Assembly: GCA_016790225.1 (NCBI GenBank) | Contig: JAEUOZ010000057.1 | Location: 1 to 52,817 of the forward strand | Length of the DNA stretch: 52,817 nucleotides | Direction of reading: 5' to 3' | DNA from: Rubrivivax sp. | Lineage (GTDB): Bacteria; Pseudomonadota; Gammaproteobacteria; Burkholderiales; Burkholderiaceae | The notes under the pieces: generated by a model | Seen by the model: only the letters and a program-made list of their open reading frames with translations | What the model was told of the DNA's origin: nothing | Databases searched by the model: none | Translations under genes and position numbers: made by a program | Shown: one piece after another, positions 31,516 to 40,336 of the stretch | Layout: each line of letters starts with the position of its first letter | Position numbering within the stretch: position 1 is the stretch's first letter

Positions 31516-32994
31516 ATGCTGATCCTCGATCACGACCGCGCAGGCGGCTACTGGGGTGCGGTGTACGTGTTCACCGCCGTCAAGGGATTGCAGGTGGTCA
31601 TCGACGGCCCGGTGGGCTGCGAGAACCTGCCCGTCACCAGCGTGCTGCACTACACCGACGCGCTGCCGCCGCACGAGCTGCCCATCGTCGTCACCGGTCT
31701 CGCGGAAGAGCAGCTCGGCCGCGAAGGCACCGAAGGCGCGATGAAGCGCGCGCACCGGGCGCTCGATCCGGACCTGCCAGCGGTAGTGGTCACCGGTTCG
31801 ATCGCCGAGATGATCGGCGGCGGCGTCACGCCCGAAGGCACGGGCCTGATGCGCTTCCTGCCGCGCACCATCGACGAAGACCAGTGGCAGGCGGCCGACC
31901 GCGCACTGGTGTGGCTGTGGCAGCAGTACGGCACGCGCCAGGTGCCGGCGCGCAAGCCGCTGGCCGAGCGGCCCGCCGGCGAGAAGCCGCGCGTCAACCT
32001 GATCGGCCCGAGCTACGGTGTCTTCAACGGCCCGAGCGATCTGGCCGAGATGCGCCGCCTGGTCGAGGGCATCGGCTGCGAACTGAACCTGGTCTTCCCG
32101 CTGGGCAGCCACCTGCTGGATGTGCCGCGCCTGGCCGAGGCCGACGTCAACATCTGCCTCTACCGCGAGTTCGGCCGCGGCCTGTGCGAGCTGCTGCAGC
32201 GCCCTTACCTGCAGGCGCCGATCGGCATGCACAGCACCACCGCCTTCCTGCGCGAGCTGGGGCGACTGACGGGCCTGGACCCGGAGCCCTTCATCGAGCG
32301 CGAGAAGCACACCACGATCAAGCCGATCTGGGACCTCTGGCGCTCGGTCACGCAGGACTTCTTCGGCACCGCCAGCTTTGCCGTGGTGGCCAACGAGACC
32401 TACACGCGCGGCCTGCGCCACTACCTCGAAGACGAGCTGGGCCTGCCCTGCCGCTTTGCCGTGCCGCGCAAGGCCGGCGCCAAGACCGATCACGCCGAGG
32501 TGCGCCGCCTGGTGCACACGCAGCCGCCGCTGGTCCTGTTCGGCAGCTACAACGAACGCATGTACCTGGCGGAATCGGGCGGCGCGGGTTTCGGGCCGAA
32601 GCCCACCTACATCCCCGCCAGCTTTCCCGGCGCGCTGATCCGCCGCCACACCGGCACACCCTTCATGGGCTATGCCGGCGCCACCTATGTGCTGCAGGAG
32701 TTCTGCAACGCGCTGTTCGATGCGCTGTTCGCCATCCTGCCGCTGGGCACCGAGCTGGACAAGGTGGACGCCACGCCAGCGCGCGGCGGCGAGCCGCCGC
32801 TGGCCTGGGACGGCGAAGCCGAGGAGCTGCTGGCGCAGGCGGTCGGGCGCGAGCCCGTGCTGGTGCAGATCTCCGCCGCCAAGCGCTTGCGGGACGAGGC
32901 CGAGGCGCAGGCGCGCCGTGCCGGCGCGCAGCGCGTCACGCGCGAGCTGATCGCCCGCCTGTCAGGACAAGCCCAGGAGGCCACCGGTGTCTGA
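31516..32994 (+). CDS. bchZ: Chlorophyllide reductase subunit Z
   Basis: 492 residues, NifK-like half of [22 protein letters not shown] is the typical N-terminus, with [20 protein letters not shown] providing a cluster cysteine and [19 protein letters not shown] following. The C-terminal PCP-reductase-like domain is [20 protein letters not shown]. ATG 31516 has GGAGG about 8 nt upstream; the open frame extends further 5' without family similarity. The last codons contain an AGGAGG (32975-32980) placed to serve a small downstream reading frame. Confidence 0.95.
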   Translation: MLILDHDRAGGYWGAVYVFTAVKGLQVVIDGPVGCENLPVTSVLHYTDALPPHELPIVVTGLAEEQLGREGTEGAMKRAHRALDPDLPAVVVTGSIAEMIGGGVTPEGTGLMRFLPRTIDEDQWQAADRALVWLWQQYGTRQVPARKPLAERPAGEKPRVNLIGPSYGVFNGPSDLAEMRRLVEGIGCELNLVFPLGSHLLDVPRLAEADVNICLYREFGRGLCELLQRPYLQAPIGMHSTTAFLRELGRLTGLDPEPFIEREKHTTIKPIWDLWRSVTQDFFGTASFAVVANETYTRGLRHYLEDELGLPCRFAVPRKAGAKTDHAEVRRLVHTQPPLVLFGSYNERMYLAESGGAGFGPKPTYIPASFPGALIRRHTGTPFMGYAGATYVLQEFCNALFDALFAILPLGTELDKVDATPARGGEPPLAWDGEAEELLAQAVGREPVLVQISAAKRLRDEAEAQARRAGAQRVTRELIARLSGQAQEATGV

Positions 32995-33124
32995 CTCTTC
33001 AGTCACGCCGACTGCCGCCGGGTCACCGGATACCGACGCATGCCGCGCCGGTTGCCCACATTGCGCGGGCTGTGCGCAAGAAAGGCCGGAAGGCCGATTG
33101 GGAAGGAGTGGTTCACATGGCTGA
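32987..33124 (+). CDS. Candidate 45-residue Cys-rich peptide between bchZ and pufB
   Basis: A GTG-initiated frame overlapping the bchZ stop (GTGTCTGA) and ending 8 nt inside pufB. A perfect AGGAGG Shine-Dalgarno (32975-32980) sits 6 nt before the GTG, the strongest ribosome site in the region. The peptide has four cysteines, C19, C23, C26 and C29 (CxxxCxxCxxC), in the segment [16 protein letters not shown]. It occupies the position of pufQ in Rhodobacter but shows no similarity to PufQ and has no membrane span. Either a real metal- or cluster-binding micropeptide or a leader whose translation couples bchZ to pufB. Not a recognised family. Confidence 0.4.
   Translation: MSDSSVTPTAAGSPDTDACRAGCPHCAGCAQERPEGRLGRSGSHG
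33061..33095 (+). promoter_or_regulatory. Paired small hairpins upstream of pufB
   Basis: TTGCGC/GCGCAA (33061-33066 and 33074-33079, 7-nt loop) is followed by GGCC-GGAA-GGCC (33084-33095), a GNRA-type tetraloop stem, then the pufB ribosome site. In purple bacteria the 5' end of puf mRNA carries stability hairpins; a similar role here is inference. The hairpins lie inside the candidate 45-codon frame. Confidence 0.4.
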
Positions 33125-33263
33125 ACGTAGAGGCTCGATTTCGGGCCTGAACGATGAGGAAGCCCAGGAGTTCCACCAGTACTGGGTTCAGGGTTTCGTG
33201 GGCTTCACGGCGGTCGCTGTGGTGGCCCACATCCTGGTCTGGATCTGGCGGCCCTGGTTCTAG
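33117..33263 (+). CDS. pufB: Light-harvesting 1 beta polypeptide
   Basis: 48 residues. The cytoplasmic N-terminus is followed by one helix. Conserved histidines are H20 (EFHQY) and H38 ([10 protein letters not shown]), 18 apart as in all LH1 beta chains; H38 ligates bacteriochlorophyll a. The protein ends in WRPWF, the typical beta terminus. A GGAAGGAG site precedes ATG 33117. The next gene is not pufA but a 78-codon relative of pufB. Confidence 0.97.
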   Translation: MAERRGSISGLNDEEAQEFHQYWVQGFVGFTAVAVVAHILVWIWRPWF

Positions 33264-33290
33264 GAACCGCAGTGTGAAAAGGGGACAGTC

Positions 33291-33527
33291 ATGACAACCC
33301 AGGTAAAGCCCTATCCGCAGCAACAGACCACGGCACAGACGGCGGAAAAACCCGACGCCTTTCTCGTGATCTTCGTTTCGGCCTTTGTGGTGTTTGCGGC
33401 GATTGCGCTCATCAGCCAAGTCCTGGGTTTCCCATGGCGGTCCTGGTTACCCGGTGCCGAGGGCGTCAAGTCGGTATTCGGGGGCGTGAAGGCGGCGGTT
33501 TACACCTTCATGTCACATCTTCAATAG
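33291..33527 (+). CDS. PufB-like polypeptide lacking both pigment-binding histidines
   Basis: 78 residues, one predicted membrane helix. Residues 19-53 align without gaps to PufB 14-48 with 12 of 35 identities, including F, V, F, V, F, A, A, L and the WRxW end. At the two conserved positions H20 and H38 of PufB it has L25 and Q43. It adds a 20-residue Gln/Thr-rich N-terminus and a 25-residue C-terminal tail ([19 protein letters not shown] onward). AAAAGGGGA precedes the ATG; it starts 27 nt after pufB and ends 11 nt before pufA, so it is an integral puf gene. The resemblance suggests a beta-fold polypeptide that packs in or beside the LH1 ring without binding bacteriochlorophyll through histidine. 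Confidence 0.85.
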   Translation: MTTQVKPYPQQQTTAQTAEKPDAFLVIFVSAFVVFAAIALISQVLGFPWRSWLPGAEGVKSVFGGVKAAVYTFMSHLQ

Positions 33528-33538
33528 GAGCTCACCTT

Positions 33539-33721
33539 ATGTGGCGCATCTGGAAGCTGTACGACCCGCTTCGTGCGATGGTTGTCCAGGGCATCTTCCT
33601 GTTCGGGTTGGCGGCAATGATCCATCTGGTCTTGTTGTCCACGCCAACCTTCAACTGGCTCGATGGCCCTGCGGCAGCGCAAACGCTGAAGCAGAACGCC
33701 GCCATGCCCGCGAAGAAGTAG
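33539..33721 (+). CDS. pufA: Light-harvesting 1 alpha polypeptide
   Basis: 60 residues. [20 protein letters not shown] is a standard LH1 alpha N-terminus; H29 ([10 protein letters not shown]) is the bacteriochlorophyll ligand, and FNWLDGP closes the helix. The 17-residue Ala/Lys tail is hydrophilic. AGGAG precedes the ATG by about 9 nt. It is normally adjacent to pufB; here the two are separated by the pufB-like gene. Confidence 0.97.
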   Translation: MWRIWKLYDPLRAMVVQGIFLFGLAAMIHLVLLSTPTFNWLDGPAAAQTLKQNAAMPAKK

Positions 33722-33746
33722 ATCTTCTTCTCGGCTGGTGGCCGGC

Positions 33747-33786
33747 GCGGACGGGGTGCATCGCTCCCCACGGGTACCCCGTCCGC
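33747..33786 (+). promoter_or_regulatory. pufA-pufL intercistronic hairpin
   Basis: Perfect 11-bp stem GCGGACGGGGT (33747-33757) with ACCCCGTCCGC (33776-33786), loop 18 nt, no T-run after it. In Rhodobacter a stable hairpin at this point protects the pufBA segment from 3' decay, giving more antenna than reaction-centre mRNA. Position and strength match; the same job is inferred here. Confidence 0.75.
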
Positions 33787-33848
33787 CCTTTACCGAAGAC
33801 AACGATCGCCGATGGCCCGCGGGCACGGCGACGCCGGAGGATCGACCC

Positions 33849-34673
33849 ATGGCGATGCTCAGTTTTGAACGCAAGTACCGGGTGCGCGGTGGCACCCTGG
33901 TGGGTGGCGACCTCTTCGATTTCTGGATGGGGCCGTTCTACGTCGGATTCTTCGGCGTCACCACCATCTTCTTCACCTTTCTCGGCACGGCCATGATTCT
34001 CTGGGGTGCGGCGTTAGGGCCCACCTGGAACCCCTGGCAGATCAATATCGCACCGCCGGACCTGAAATACGGCCTGCAGCTCGCGCCGCTGCGCGAAGGC
34101 GGCATCTGGCAGGTGGTCACGGTCTGCGCCATCGGCGCCTTTGTCAGCTGGATGCTGCGCGAGATCGAGATCGCGCGCAAGCTGGGCATGGGGCTGCACG
34201 TGCCTTTCGCCTTCGGCATGGCGATCTTCGCCTACGTCACGCTGGTGGTCATCCGCCCGGTGCTGATGGGCGCCTGGGGACACGGTTTCCCCTACGGCAT
34301 CTTCAGTCACCTGGACTGGGTGTCCAACGTCGGATATCAGTATCTGCACTTCCACTACAACCCGGCGCACATGATCGCCATCACCTTCTTCTTCACGACC
34401 ACGCTGGCCCTGTCGATGCACGGCGCGCTGGTGCTCTCGGCGACCAACCCGCCGTCGGGCGAAGTGGTGAAGACGCCCGATCACGAGGACACCTTCTTCC
34501 GCGATCTGGTCGGCTACTCGGTGGGCACGCTGGGCATTCACCGGCTGGGCCTGTTCCTGGCCCTGGCGGCCGTGTTCTTCAGCGCCGTGTGCATCGTCAT
34601 CAGCGGGCCCTTCTGGACGCGCGGCTGGCCGGAGTGGTGGAGCTGGTGGCTCGCACTGCCCATCTGGAAATGA
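33849..34673 (+). CDS. pufL: Photosynthetic reaction centre L subunit
   Basis: 274 residues, five transmembrane helices. [20 protein letters not shown] is the standard N-terminus. Bacteriochlorophyll and iron ligands fall in [18 protein letters not shown] and the segment around [24 protein letters not shown] precedes ATG 33849. The frame is open to 33738, inside the intercistronic hairpin, and is not used. L binds half of the special pair and QA/QB cofactors with M. Confidence 0.98.
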   Translation: MAMLSFERKYRVRGGTLVGGDLFDFWMGPFYVGFFGVTTIFFTFLGTAMILWGAALGPTWNPWQINIAPPDLKYGLQLAPLREGGIWQVVTVCAIGAFVSWMLREIEIARKLGMGLHVPFAFGMAIFAYVTLVVIRPVLMGAWGHGFPYGIFSHLDWVSNVGYQYLHFHYNPAHMIAITFFFTTTLALSMHGALVLSATNPPSGEVVKTPDHEDTFFRDLVGYSVGTLGIHRLGLFLALAAVFFSAVCIVISGPFWTRGWPEWWSWWLALPIWK

Positions 34674-34685
34674 GGAGCGGCTGCC

Positions 34686-35663
34686 ATGGCTGAATACCTG
34701 AACCTCTTCACCCGCGTGCAGGCCACGGGGCCGGCCTCCGACGGCATCGAGCTGCCGGCCGGCAACAGCCCGCGCACCGGGCAGGCCTTCTTCGTGCATC
34801 TCTTCGGGCGCCTGGGCAATGCCCAGATCGGGCCGATCTACCTGGGCGGCCTGGGCGTGGCCTCGCTGCTGCTGGGCATGCTGTCGATCAACATCATCGG
34901 CGTGAACATGCTGGCTTCGGTCAACTGGAACCCGGTGGAGTTCATCCGCCAGCTCCCCTGGCTGGCCCTGGAGCCGCCGCCCCCCGGCTACGGGCTGAAG
35001 CTGCCGCCGATGAACCAGGGCGGCTGGTGGCTGCTCTCCGGCGGTTTGCTCACGGTCTCCATCCTGCTGTGGTGGGCACGCACCTACCGGCGCGCACGCG
35101 TGCTCGGCATGGGCACGCACATCGCCTGGGCCTTTGCCGCGGCGATCTGGCTGTTTCTGGTTCTGGGCTTCTTCCGTCCGCTGCTGATGGGCAGCTGGGG
35201 CGAGGCCGTGCCCTTCGGCATCTTCCCGCACCTGGACTGGACGGCCGCGTTCAGCCTGCGCTACGGCAACCTCTTCTACAACCCGTTCCACGCGCTGTCC
35301 ATCGTCTTCCTCTACGGCTCGGTGCTGCTCTTCGCGATGCACGGCGCCACCATCCTGGCCGTGAGCCGCTACGGTGGCGACCGCGAGATCGACCAGATCG
35401 TCGACCGCGGCACGGCCAGCGAACGCGCGGCGCTGTTCTGGCGCTGGACCATGGGCTTCAACGCCACGATGGAGTCGATCCACCGCTGGGCCTGGTGGTT
35501 TGCGGTGCTCACGCCGCTGACCGGCGGCATCGGCATCCTGCTCACCGGCACCGTGGTCGACAACTGGTACCTGTGGGCGGTCAAGCATGGTTTTGCCGTT
35601 CCCTACCCTGCCGTGCCGATCATTGCCGATCCGGCCACGATGATCCAAGGAGTCAAGCCATGA
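34686..35663 (+). CDS. pufM: Photosynthetic reaction centre M subunit
   Basis: 325 residues, five transmembrane helices. [20 protein letters not shown] opens the protein; [38 protein letters not shown] and [20 protein letters not shown] contain the chlorophyll, iron and quinone-site histidines. TGAGGAG overlapping the pufL stop gives the ribosome site. The C-terminal extension ATMIQGVKP is typical of reaction centres with a bound cytochrome. The stop overlaps the pufC ATG. Confidence 0.98.
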   Translation: MAEYLNLFTRVQATGPASDGIELPAGNSPRTGQAFFVHLFGRLGNAQIGPIYLGGLGVASLLLGMLSINIIGVNMLASVNWNPVEFIRQLPWLALEPPPPGYGLKLPPMNQGGWWLLSGGLLTVSILLWWARTYRRARVLGMGTHIAWAFAAAIWLFLVLGFFRPLLMGSWGEAVPFGIFPHLDWTAAFSLRYGNLFYNPFHALSIVFLYGSVLLFAMHGATILAVSRYGGDREIDQIVDRGTASERAALFWRWTMGFNATMESIHRWAWWFAVLTPLTGGIGILLTGTVVDNWYLWAVKHGFAVPYPAVPIIADPATMIQGVKP

Positions 35664-37018
35664 AGCCCACGCTCTGGATCGCCCTGCTGGGCATGGCCGC
35701 CCTGCTGGCCGCGTGCGAACGGCCCCCGGTGAAGAGCACGCAGACCGGCTACCGCGGCACGGGCATGGTGCAGGTGGAGAACCCTCGCATCCTGGCCAAG
35801 CAGCGGGCGATGGAAGCCGACGTGCCCGAGATCGCGCCGGCACCGCCTGGCGCGGAAGGACCCAAGGCCAAGGACGTCTTCCAGAACGTCAAGGTGCTGG
35901 GCGAGCTCTCGGTGGGCGACTTCACGCGCCACATGCTGGCGATCACGCAATGGGTGTCCCCGACAGAAGGCTGCGCCTACTGCCATACCGACAACCTGGC
36001 CGATGACAGCAAGTACCAGAAGGTGGTGTCGCGTCGCATGATGGAGATGACACGCACCATCAACACGACGTGGAAGCCGCATGTGGCCGACACGGGCGTC
36101 ACCTGCTTCACCTGCCACCGCGGCAAACCGGTGCCGCAGAACGTCTGGTTCACCACGCCCCAGGCCAAGGGCAACCGGGTCGGCCCGGGCCTTGGCGAAG
36201 ATGCCGGGCAGAACAAGGCCGAGCCGGCCATCGCCTACGCCTCGCTGCCCTACGACCCCTTCACGCCCTTCCTGCTGCAGGAAGAGCCGATCCGCGCGCA
36301 GGGCAATACCGCGCTGCCCACCGGCAACCGCATGTCGATCAAGCAGGCGGAGTGGACCTACAGCCTCATGAACCACATGAGTGCGGGCCTGGGCGTGAAC
36401 TGCACCTTCTGCCACAACACGCAGTCCTTCCAGTCCTGGCAAGGGCCGCCCCAACGCGCCACCGCATGGCACGGCATCCGCATGGCGCGCAGCCTGAACA
36501 AGGACTATCTCGCGCCCTTGACGGCCAGCTTCCCGGCGCACCGGCTCGGGCCCACGGGAGATGTGGCCAAGATCAACTGCGCCACCTGCCACCAGGGCGT
36601 CTCCAAGCCGCTGCGCGGGCTGCAGATGGCCAAGGACTTCCAGGGGCTGATCCAGGTGGCCGCCGTGACCACGGGGAACCTGCCGCCGCCGGTGTCCGAA
36701 GCGCTGCGGGCGGTGATGTACTTCCCGGTCGGCTCCCCGGTACTGCAGGGTGAACAGGCCAAGGGTCTGGAGCGCCTGATCGTCACGATGACGGAGCGCA
36801 AGCGCGCCGTGGCCACCATCTCCGGCTACCACTCGGCGGCGGGCACCTTGGCCGCCAACCAGGAACTGGCCAAGCAGCGGGCCTTCACCGTGCGCGACGC
36901 CCTGCTGGCCGCTGGTGTGGGTGCCGACCGCGTGCGGCTGGAGAAGCCGCAGCAGACGGAAGCCAACGTGGCCGGTGAAGACCCGGTGGCCCGGCGCGTG
37001 GAAGTGGCGGTGCGTTGA
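35660..37018 (+). CDS. pufC: Reaction-centre tetraheme cytochrome c with C-terminal OmpA-like domain
   Basis: 452 residues, about 100 longer than usual PufC. Lipoprotein signal with lipobox LAAC (C19). Four CxxCH heme sites: CAYCH at 105, CFTCH at 149, CTFCH at 248 and CATCH at 307, with nearby methionines as axial ligands. After about residue 345 a domain of OmpA/MotB type begins ([40 protein letters not shown]; ends RRVEVAVR). Such domains bind peptidoglycan; the usual GHTD aspartate is replaced (SGYHSAAG) while the QRA arginine is kept. The cytochrome re-reduces the special pair. The start overlaps pufM; crtA follows after 53 nt. Confidence 0.95.
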   Translation: MKPTLWIALLGMAALLAACERPPVKSTQTGYRGTGMVQVENPRILAKQRAMEADVPEIAPAPPGAEGPKAKDVFQNVKVLGELSVGDFTRHMLAITQWVSPTEGCAYCHTDNLADDSKYQKVVSRRMMEMTRTINTTWKPHVADTGVTCFTCHRGKPVPQNVWFTTPQAKGNRVGPGLGEDAGQNKAEPAIAYASLPYDPFTPFLLQEEPIRAQGNTALPTGNRMSIKQAEWTYSLMNHMSAGLGVNCTFCHNTQSFQSWQGPPQRATAWHGIRMARSLNKDYLAPLTASFPAHRLGPTGDVAKINCATCHQGVSKPLRGLQMAKDFQGLIQVAAVTTGNLPPPVSEALRAVMYFPVGSPVLQGEQAKGLERLIVTMTERKRAVATISGYHSAAGTLAANQELAKQRAFTVRDALLAAGVGADRVRLEKPQQTEANVAGEDPVARRVEVAVR

Positions 37019-37071
37019 GCCCGGGCAAGACCGAAGCCCTTCTCCGCGGTGCCGGGCCGGCCCGCGGCGCG

Positions 37072-37845
37072 ATGGAGCCTGCCCGCCCAGCCTTGTCCAC
37101 GGCGGCCCATCCCGCGGCAGCGTCCGGTCCGGCGGGCCTTGCCACCCCGCCTGAGGCCGCCACGCACGCCGTCATCGTGCTGCTGCGCTACCGCCGCCGC
37201 CACCTGCTGTGGGGCCTGTCGCGGCTGCTGCTGGCGCCCTGGGGGCTGGGCGCGGTGCCTGGCCTGCGCGGCGCGCGGATTCTCGGCTCCGGGCGCGAAG
37301 GCGGCTTCGGCGTGTGGCCGGGCCTGCGCCACCAGGGCCTGATGGCCTTCTTCGACAACGAGGCCAGCGCCCGGGCTTTCGCCTGCCACGACCCCGCCGT
37401 GGCGCAGCGCCGCGCGCGCGCGGACCGCTGGTTCTGTTCGGTGCTGGCCGTCTCGTCCAGCCGCGGCAGCTGGAACGGCCTGCGCCTGCAGCCAGCCGGC
37501 ACGCCCGGCGCGCAGGCCGCAGGCCCCGTGGCCGTGCTCACGCGCGCGAGCATCCGGCCGACGCAGGCCCGGACTTTCTGGAGCCACTCGCCGGCCACGG
37601 AGCGTGCGCTGGCCCATGCCACGGGCTGCCGCCTGGCCGCAGGCCTGGGCGAGGCCCCGCTGCTGCGCCAGGCCACCTTCAGCCTGTGGGACAGTGCGGC
37701 GGCACTGGAAGCCTATGCACGCCGCGGCGAGCATGGCGAGGCCGCGCGCCAGGCCTGGGGCCAGGGCTGGTTCAGCGAGTGGATGTTCGTGCGCTTCGTG
37801 CCCCTCTCGCAGGAAGGACAGTGGCATGACCGCCGCGCGGGCTGA
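37072..37845 (+). CDS. crtA: Spheroidene monooxygenase
   Basis: 257 residues from ATG 37072. Introduces a keto group into spheroidene to give spheroidenone under oxygen. Family segments: LLRYRRRHLLWGLSRLLLAP, GGFGVWPGLRHQGLMAFFDN, VAVLTRASIRPTQARTFWSH and FSEWMFVRFVPLS. The frame extends back to a TTG overlapping the pufC stop (37015); neither start has a strong ribosome site, so the N-terminus is uncertain by 19 residues. The 3' end overlaps crtD by 20 nt. pufC-crtA-crtD-crtC is the order known from Rubrivivax gelatinosus. Confidence 0.92.
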   Translation: MEPARPALSTAAHPAAASGPAGLATPPEAATHAVIVLLRYRRRHLLWGLSRLLLAPWGLGAVPGLRGARILGSGREGGFGVWPGLRHQGLMAFFDNEASARAFACHDPAVAQRRARADRWFCSVLAVSSSRGSWNGLRLQPAGTPGAQAAGPVAVLTRASIRPTQARTFWSHSPATERALAHATGCRLAAGLGEAPLLRQATFSLWDSAAALEAYARRGEHGEAARQAWGQGWFSEWMFVRFVPLSQEGQWHDRRAG

Positions 37846-39418
37846 CGCCGAACGCGTGATCGTCGTCGGTGCCGGCATCGGCGGCCTCGTGTCGGCGCTT
37901 CTGCTGGCCTGTCGCGGCCTGCCTGTCACCCTGGTGGAGCAGGCGGACCGCGTGGGCGGCAAGATGCGCGCGCTGCTGGTGGACGGCATGGCCATCGATG
38001 GCGGGCCCACGGTCTTCACCATGCGCTGGGTCTTTGACCAGATCCTGGATGAGGCGGGCAGCTCGACCGACGCGCTGATGCGCCTGCAACCCCTGAGCGT
38101 GCTGGCGCGGCACGCCTGGCGCGGCCAGGCGCGCAGTCTCGATCTGCATGCCGATGTCCGGTGCTCGGCCGATGAGATCTCGGCCTTCGCCTCACCGCAG
38201 GAGGCGCAGCGCTTCCTCGCCTTCTGCCAGGAGGCGCGGCGCATCTACCAGCGGCTGGAGGGGCCCCATATCCGCTCCAGCCGTCCGGGCTTCTGGCAGA
38301 TGGTGCGCGATCTGGGGCCGCGCGGCCTGCAGGAGCTCACGGCACTCGGCCCCTTCGCCAGCCTGTGGCGCACACTCGGACGGCACTTTCACGATCCGCG
38401 GCTGCGACAGCTCTTTGCGCGCTATGCCACCTACTGCGGCGCCTCGCCCTGGCAGGCACCGGCCACGCTGATGCTGGTGGCCCATGTGGAGATGGATGGC
38501 GTGTGGTCCATCGACGGCGGCATGGACGGTCTCGCCCAGGCGCTGGCCGACATGGCGGTCCAGCGCGGCGTGCAGCTGCGACTGAACTCGCCCGTGCAGA
38601 CGCTGCTGGGCAGCCCGCAGGGCGTCAGCGGTGTGCGGCTGCGGGGCGGCGAAGAGTTGAGTGCGCGCCGCGTGGTCTTCAACGGAGACGTCAACGCCCT
38701 GGCGCGCGGCTGGCTGGGCACCCTGGCCCGTGAAGCGATCGGCGCACCGCTGCAGCCGAGGCAGCGTTCACTCTCGGCCCTGACCTGGGCCATGCATGTA
38801 CGCACGCAGGGCTTCGTGCCGGCCCGCCACAACGTCTTCTTCGATGCGGACTACCGCTCGGAATTCGACGACATCTTCCGCCAGCGCCGCCTGCCCCGGC
38901 AGGGCACGGTCTACCTCTGCGCCCAGGACCGGAGCGACGGCAGGGACGCCCTGCCCGCCGGGCCGGAGCGTCTGCTGGCCCTGGTCAACGCCCCCGCCGA
39001 CGGGGATCGACGGACCCTCTCCCCCACGGAGATCGAAGCATGCGAAAGCCGCTGCCTCAAGCTGATGCAGGATTGCGGGCTGACGCTGGACATCAGCCAC
39101 CCGGCCACTCAGGTTCGGCGCCGCACGCCGGGCGACTTCAACGCCCTGTTCCCGGGCTCGGGGGGAGCGCTGTACGGTCCGGCGACGCACGGCTGGATGG
39201 CGCTGTTCCGGCGTCACGGGGCACGCACGCGCCTGCCGGGCCTGTATCTGGCGGGTGGCAGCGTGCACCCGGGGCCGGGCGTTCCCATGGCGGCGATGTC
39301 GGGCCGGTTGGCAGCTGCCACGCTGATGGGCGACCTCGCTTCGACGCAGCGATCCAGCCGGGTGCATATCGCTGGTGGTACGTGGACGCCGTCAGCGAGG
39401 ACGGCCGCCACGCGCTGA
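37826..39418 (+). CDS. crtD: Hydroxy/methoxyneurosporene desaturase
   Basis: 530 residues. A phytoene-desaturase-type flavoprotein that introduces the C-3,4 double bond in the spheroidene pathway. The FAD motif VIVVGAGIGGLVSALLLA is at 11-28, with RVGGKMRALLVDGMAIDGGP after it. The C-terminal FAD-binding motif is LPGLYLAGGSVHPGPGVPMA near 470-490. Family similarity ends near residue 500; the last 30 residues are read through sequence that also encodes CrtC homology in another frame. AGGAAGGA precedes ATG 37826. Confidence 0.93.
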   Translation: MTAARADAERVIVVGAGIGGLVSALLLACRGLPVTLVEQADRVGGKMRALLVDGMAIDGGPTVFTMRWVFDQILDEAGSSTDALMRLQPLSVLARHAWRGQARSLDLHADVRCSADEISAFASPQEAQRFLAFCQEARRIYQRLEGPHIRSSRPGFWQMVRDLGPRGLQELTALGPFASLWRTLGRHFHDPRLRQLFARYATYCGASPWQAPATLMLVAHVEMDGVWSIDGGMDGLAQALADMAVQRGVQLRLNSPVQTLLGSPQGVSGVRLRGGEELSARRVVFNGDVNALARGWLGTLAREAIGAPLQPRQRSLSALTWAMHVRTQGFVPARHNVFFDADYRSEFDDIFRQRRLPRQGTVYLCAQDRSDGRDALPAGPERLLALVNAPADGDRRTLSPTEIEACESRCLKLMQDCGLTLDISHPATQVRRRTPGDFNALFPGSGGALYGPATHGWMALFRRHGARTRLPGLYLAGGSVHPGPGVPMAAMSGRLAAATLMGDLASTQRSSRVHIAGGTWTPSARTAATR

Positions 39419-40278
39419 CCCTGATCGCCTTCATCGGCAGCGTCTTCTCGCCCTACTACCGGCGGGCCTTCCGGCGCGATGCGCAGACCGATCCGGCCGA
39501 TCACTGCGCGCTCAACGTCTGCCTCTACAGCCCCGGCGCCCGGCGCTGGACCATGACCGAGCGTGGCCGCCGCCACGTGCACCGCGACGAGACCCACCTG
39601 GAAATCGGGCCGAGCGCCCTGCACTGGCAAGGCGATGAGCTGAGCATCCGGATCCAGGAGCGCAGCCTGCCTTTTGGCCAGCGCGTACAGGGACACATCC
39701 GCCTGCAGGCCCCGGTGCTCACGCGCTATGCCGCGGCGCTGGACGCGGCCGGCCGCCACCGCTGGCGACCTCTGGCGCCAACGGCGCAGCTGGTCGTGGA
39801 GCTCGATCAGCCCCGGCTGCAGTGGCGCGGCCGCGCCTACCTGGACAGCAACGAGGGCGACGAACCGATCGACCAGGGCTTCGAGCGCTGGGACTGGGTG
39901 CGCGCGACGGCGCGCGACGGCCGCACCACCGTCATCTACGACACCACGCCGCGGCACGGGCCGGGCTGCGTGCTGGCGCACCAGTTTGCGCCCGACGGCA
40001 GCGACAGCGAACTGGAGGCCCCGCCGCCACTGCCGCTGGGCGCCACACGCTGGTGGCGCGTCCAGCGCCAGCTGCGGGCGGCGCCGTCGGCCGAAGGACA
40101 GCAGGCCCTGGTGCGACAGACGCTGGAGGACACGCCCTTCTACGCCCGCTCCCTGATCCATCTACCTTCCCACCACAGCCAACCGATGGATGTGGTGCAT
40201 GAGACGCTGGACGCGCAGCGGCTGCGCCAGCCGCTGGTGCAGTGGATGCTGCCCTTTCGCATGCCGCGCCGCAGCTGA
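39040..40278 (+). CDS. crtC: Carotenoid 1,2-hydratase (hydroxyneurosporene synthase), long form
   Basis: Adds water across the C-1,2 bond of acyclic carotenes. CrtC homology begins near residue 98 (RPRFDAAIQPGAYRWWYVDA) and continues to the end (IAFIGSVFSPYYRRA; NVCLYSPGARRWTMTERG). Between 39040 and the homologous part no ATG, GTG or TTG exists in frame; the next start, GTG 39382, would cut the conserved YRWWY. ATG 39040 has GGAG 8 nt upstream. This makes a 412-residue protein overlapping crtD by 379 nt out of frame, with a Gly/Ala/Pro/Arg-rich N-terminus as expected of an overprinted region. I recall a comparably long CrtC described for Rubrivivax gelatinosus, but cannot check it. The start is therefore probable, not certain. 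Confidence 0.85.
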   Translation: MRKPLPQADAGLRADAGHQPPGHSGSAPHAGRLQRPVPGLGGSAVRSGDARLDGAVPASRGTHAPAGPVSGGWQRAPGAGRSHGGDVGPVGSCHADGRPRFDAAIQPGAYRWWYVDAVSEDGRHALTLIAFIGSVFSPYYRRAFRRDAQTDPADHCALNVCLYSPGARRWTMTERGRRHVHRDETHLEIGPSALHWQGDELSIRIQERSLPFGQRVQGHIRLQAPVLTRYAAALDAAGRHRWRPLAPTAQLVVELDQPRLQWRGRAYLDSNEGDEPIDQGFERWDWVRATARDGRTTVIYDTTPRHGPGCVLAHQFAPDGSDSELEAPPPLPLGATRWWRVQRQLRAAPSAEGQQALVRQTLEDTPFYARSLIHLPSHHSQPMDVVHETLDAQRLRQPLVQWMLPFRMPRRS

Positions 40279-40285
40279 TCGCGCA

Positions 40286-40326
40286 CGGCGGGCACAGGCA
40301 GCGCCCGAGCCTCGCGCCGCCCGCCG
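40286..40326. terminator. Candidate bidirectional terminator between convergent crtC and the Bug-type gene
   Basis: Inverted repeat CGGCGGGC (40286-40293) and GCCCGCCG (40319-40326) with a 25-nt GC-rich loop, lying in the 58-nt gap between two converging genes. No T-run follows on either strand, so intrinsic termination is unproven. Confidence 0.45.
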
Positions 40327-40336
40327 CGGCAACCGT

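Noticed and set aside
32987..33116. A true pufQ gene between bchZ and pufB
   Set aside because: No frame in this gap encodes a membrane span or PufQ-like sequence; only the Cys-rich frame is present.
33738..33848. N-terminal extension of pufL
   Set aside because: It would be read through the intercistronic hairpin and has no RC-L similarity; ATG 33849 has a proper ribosome site.
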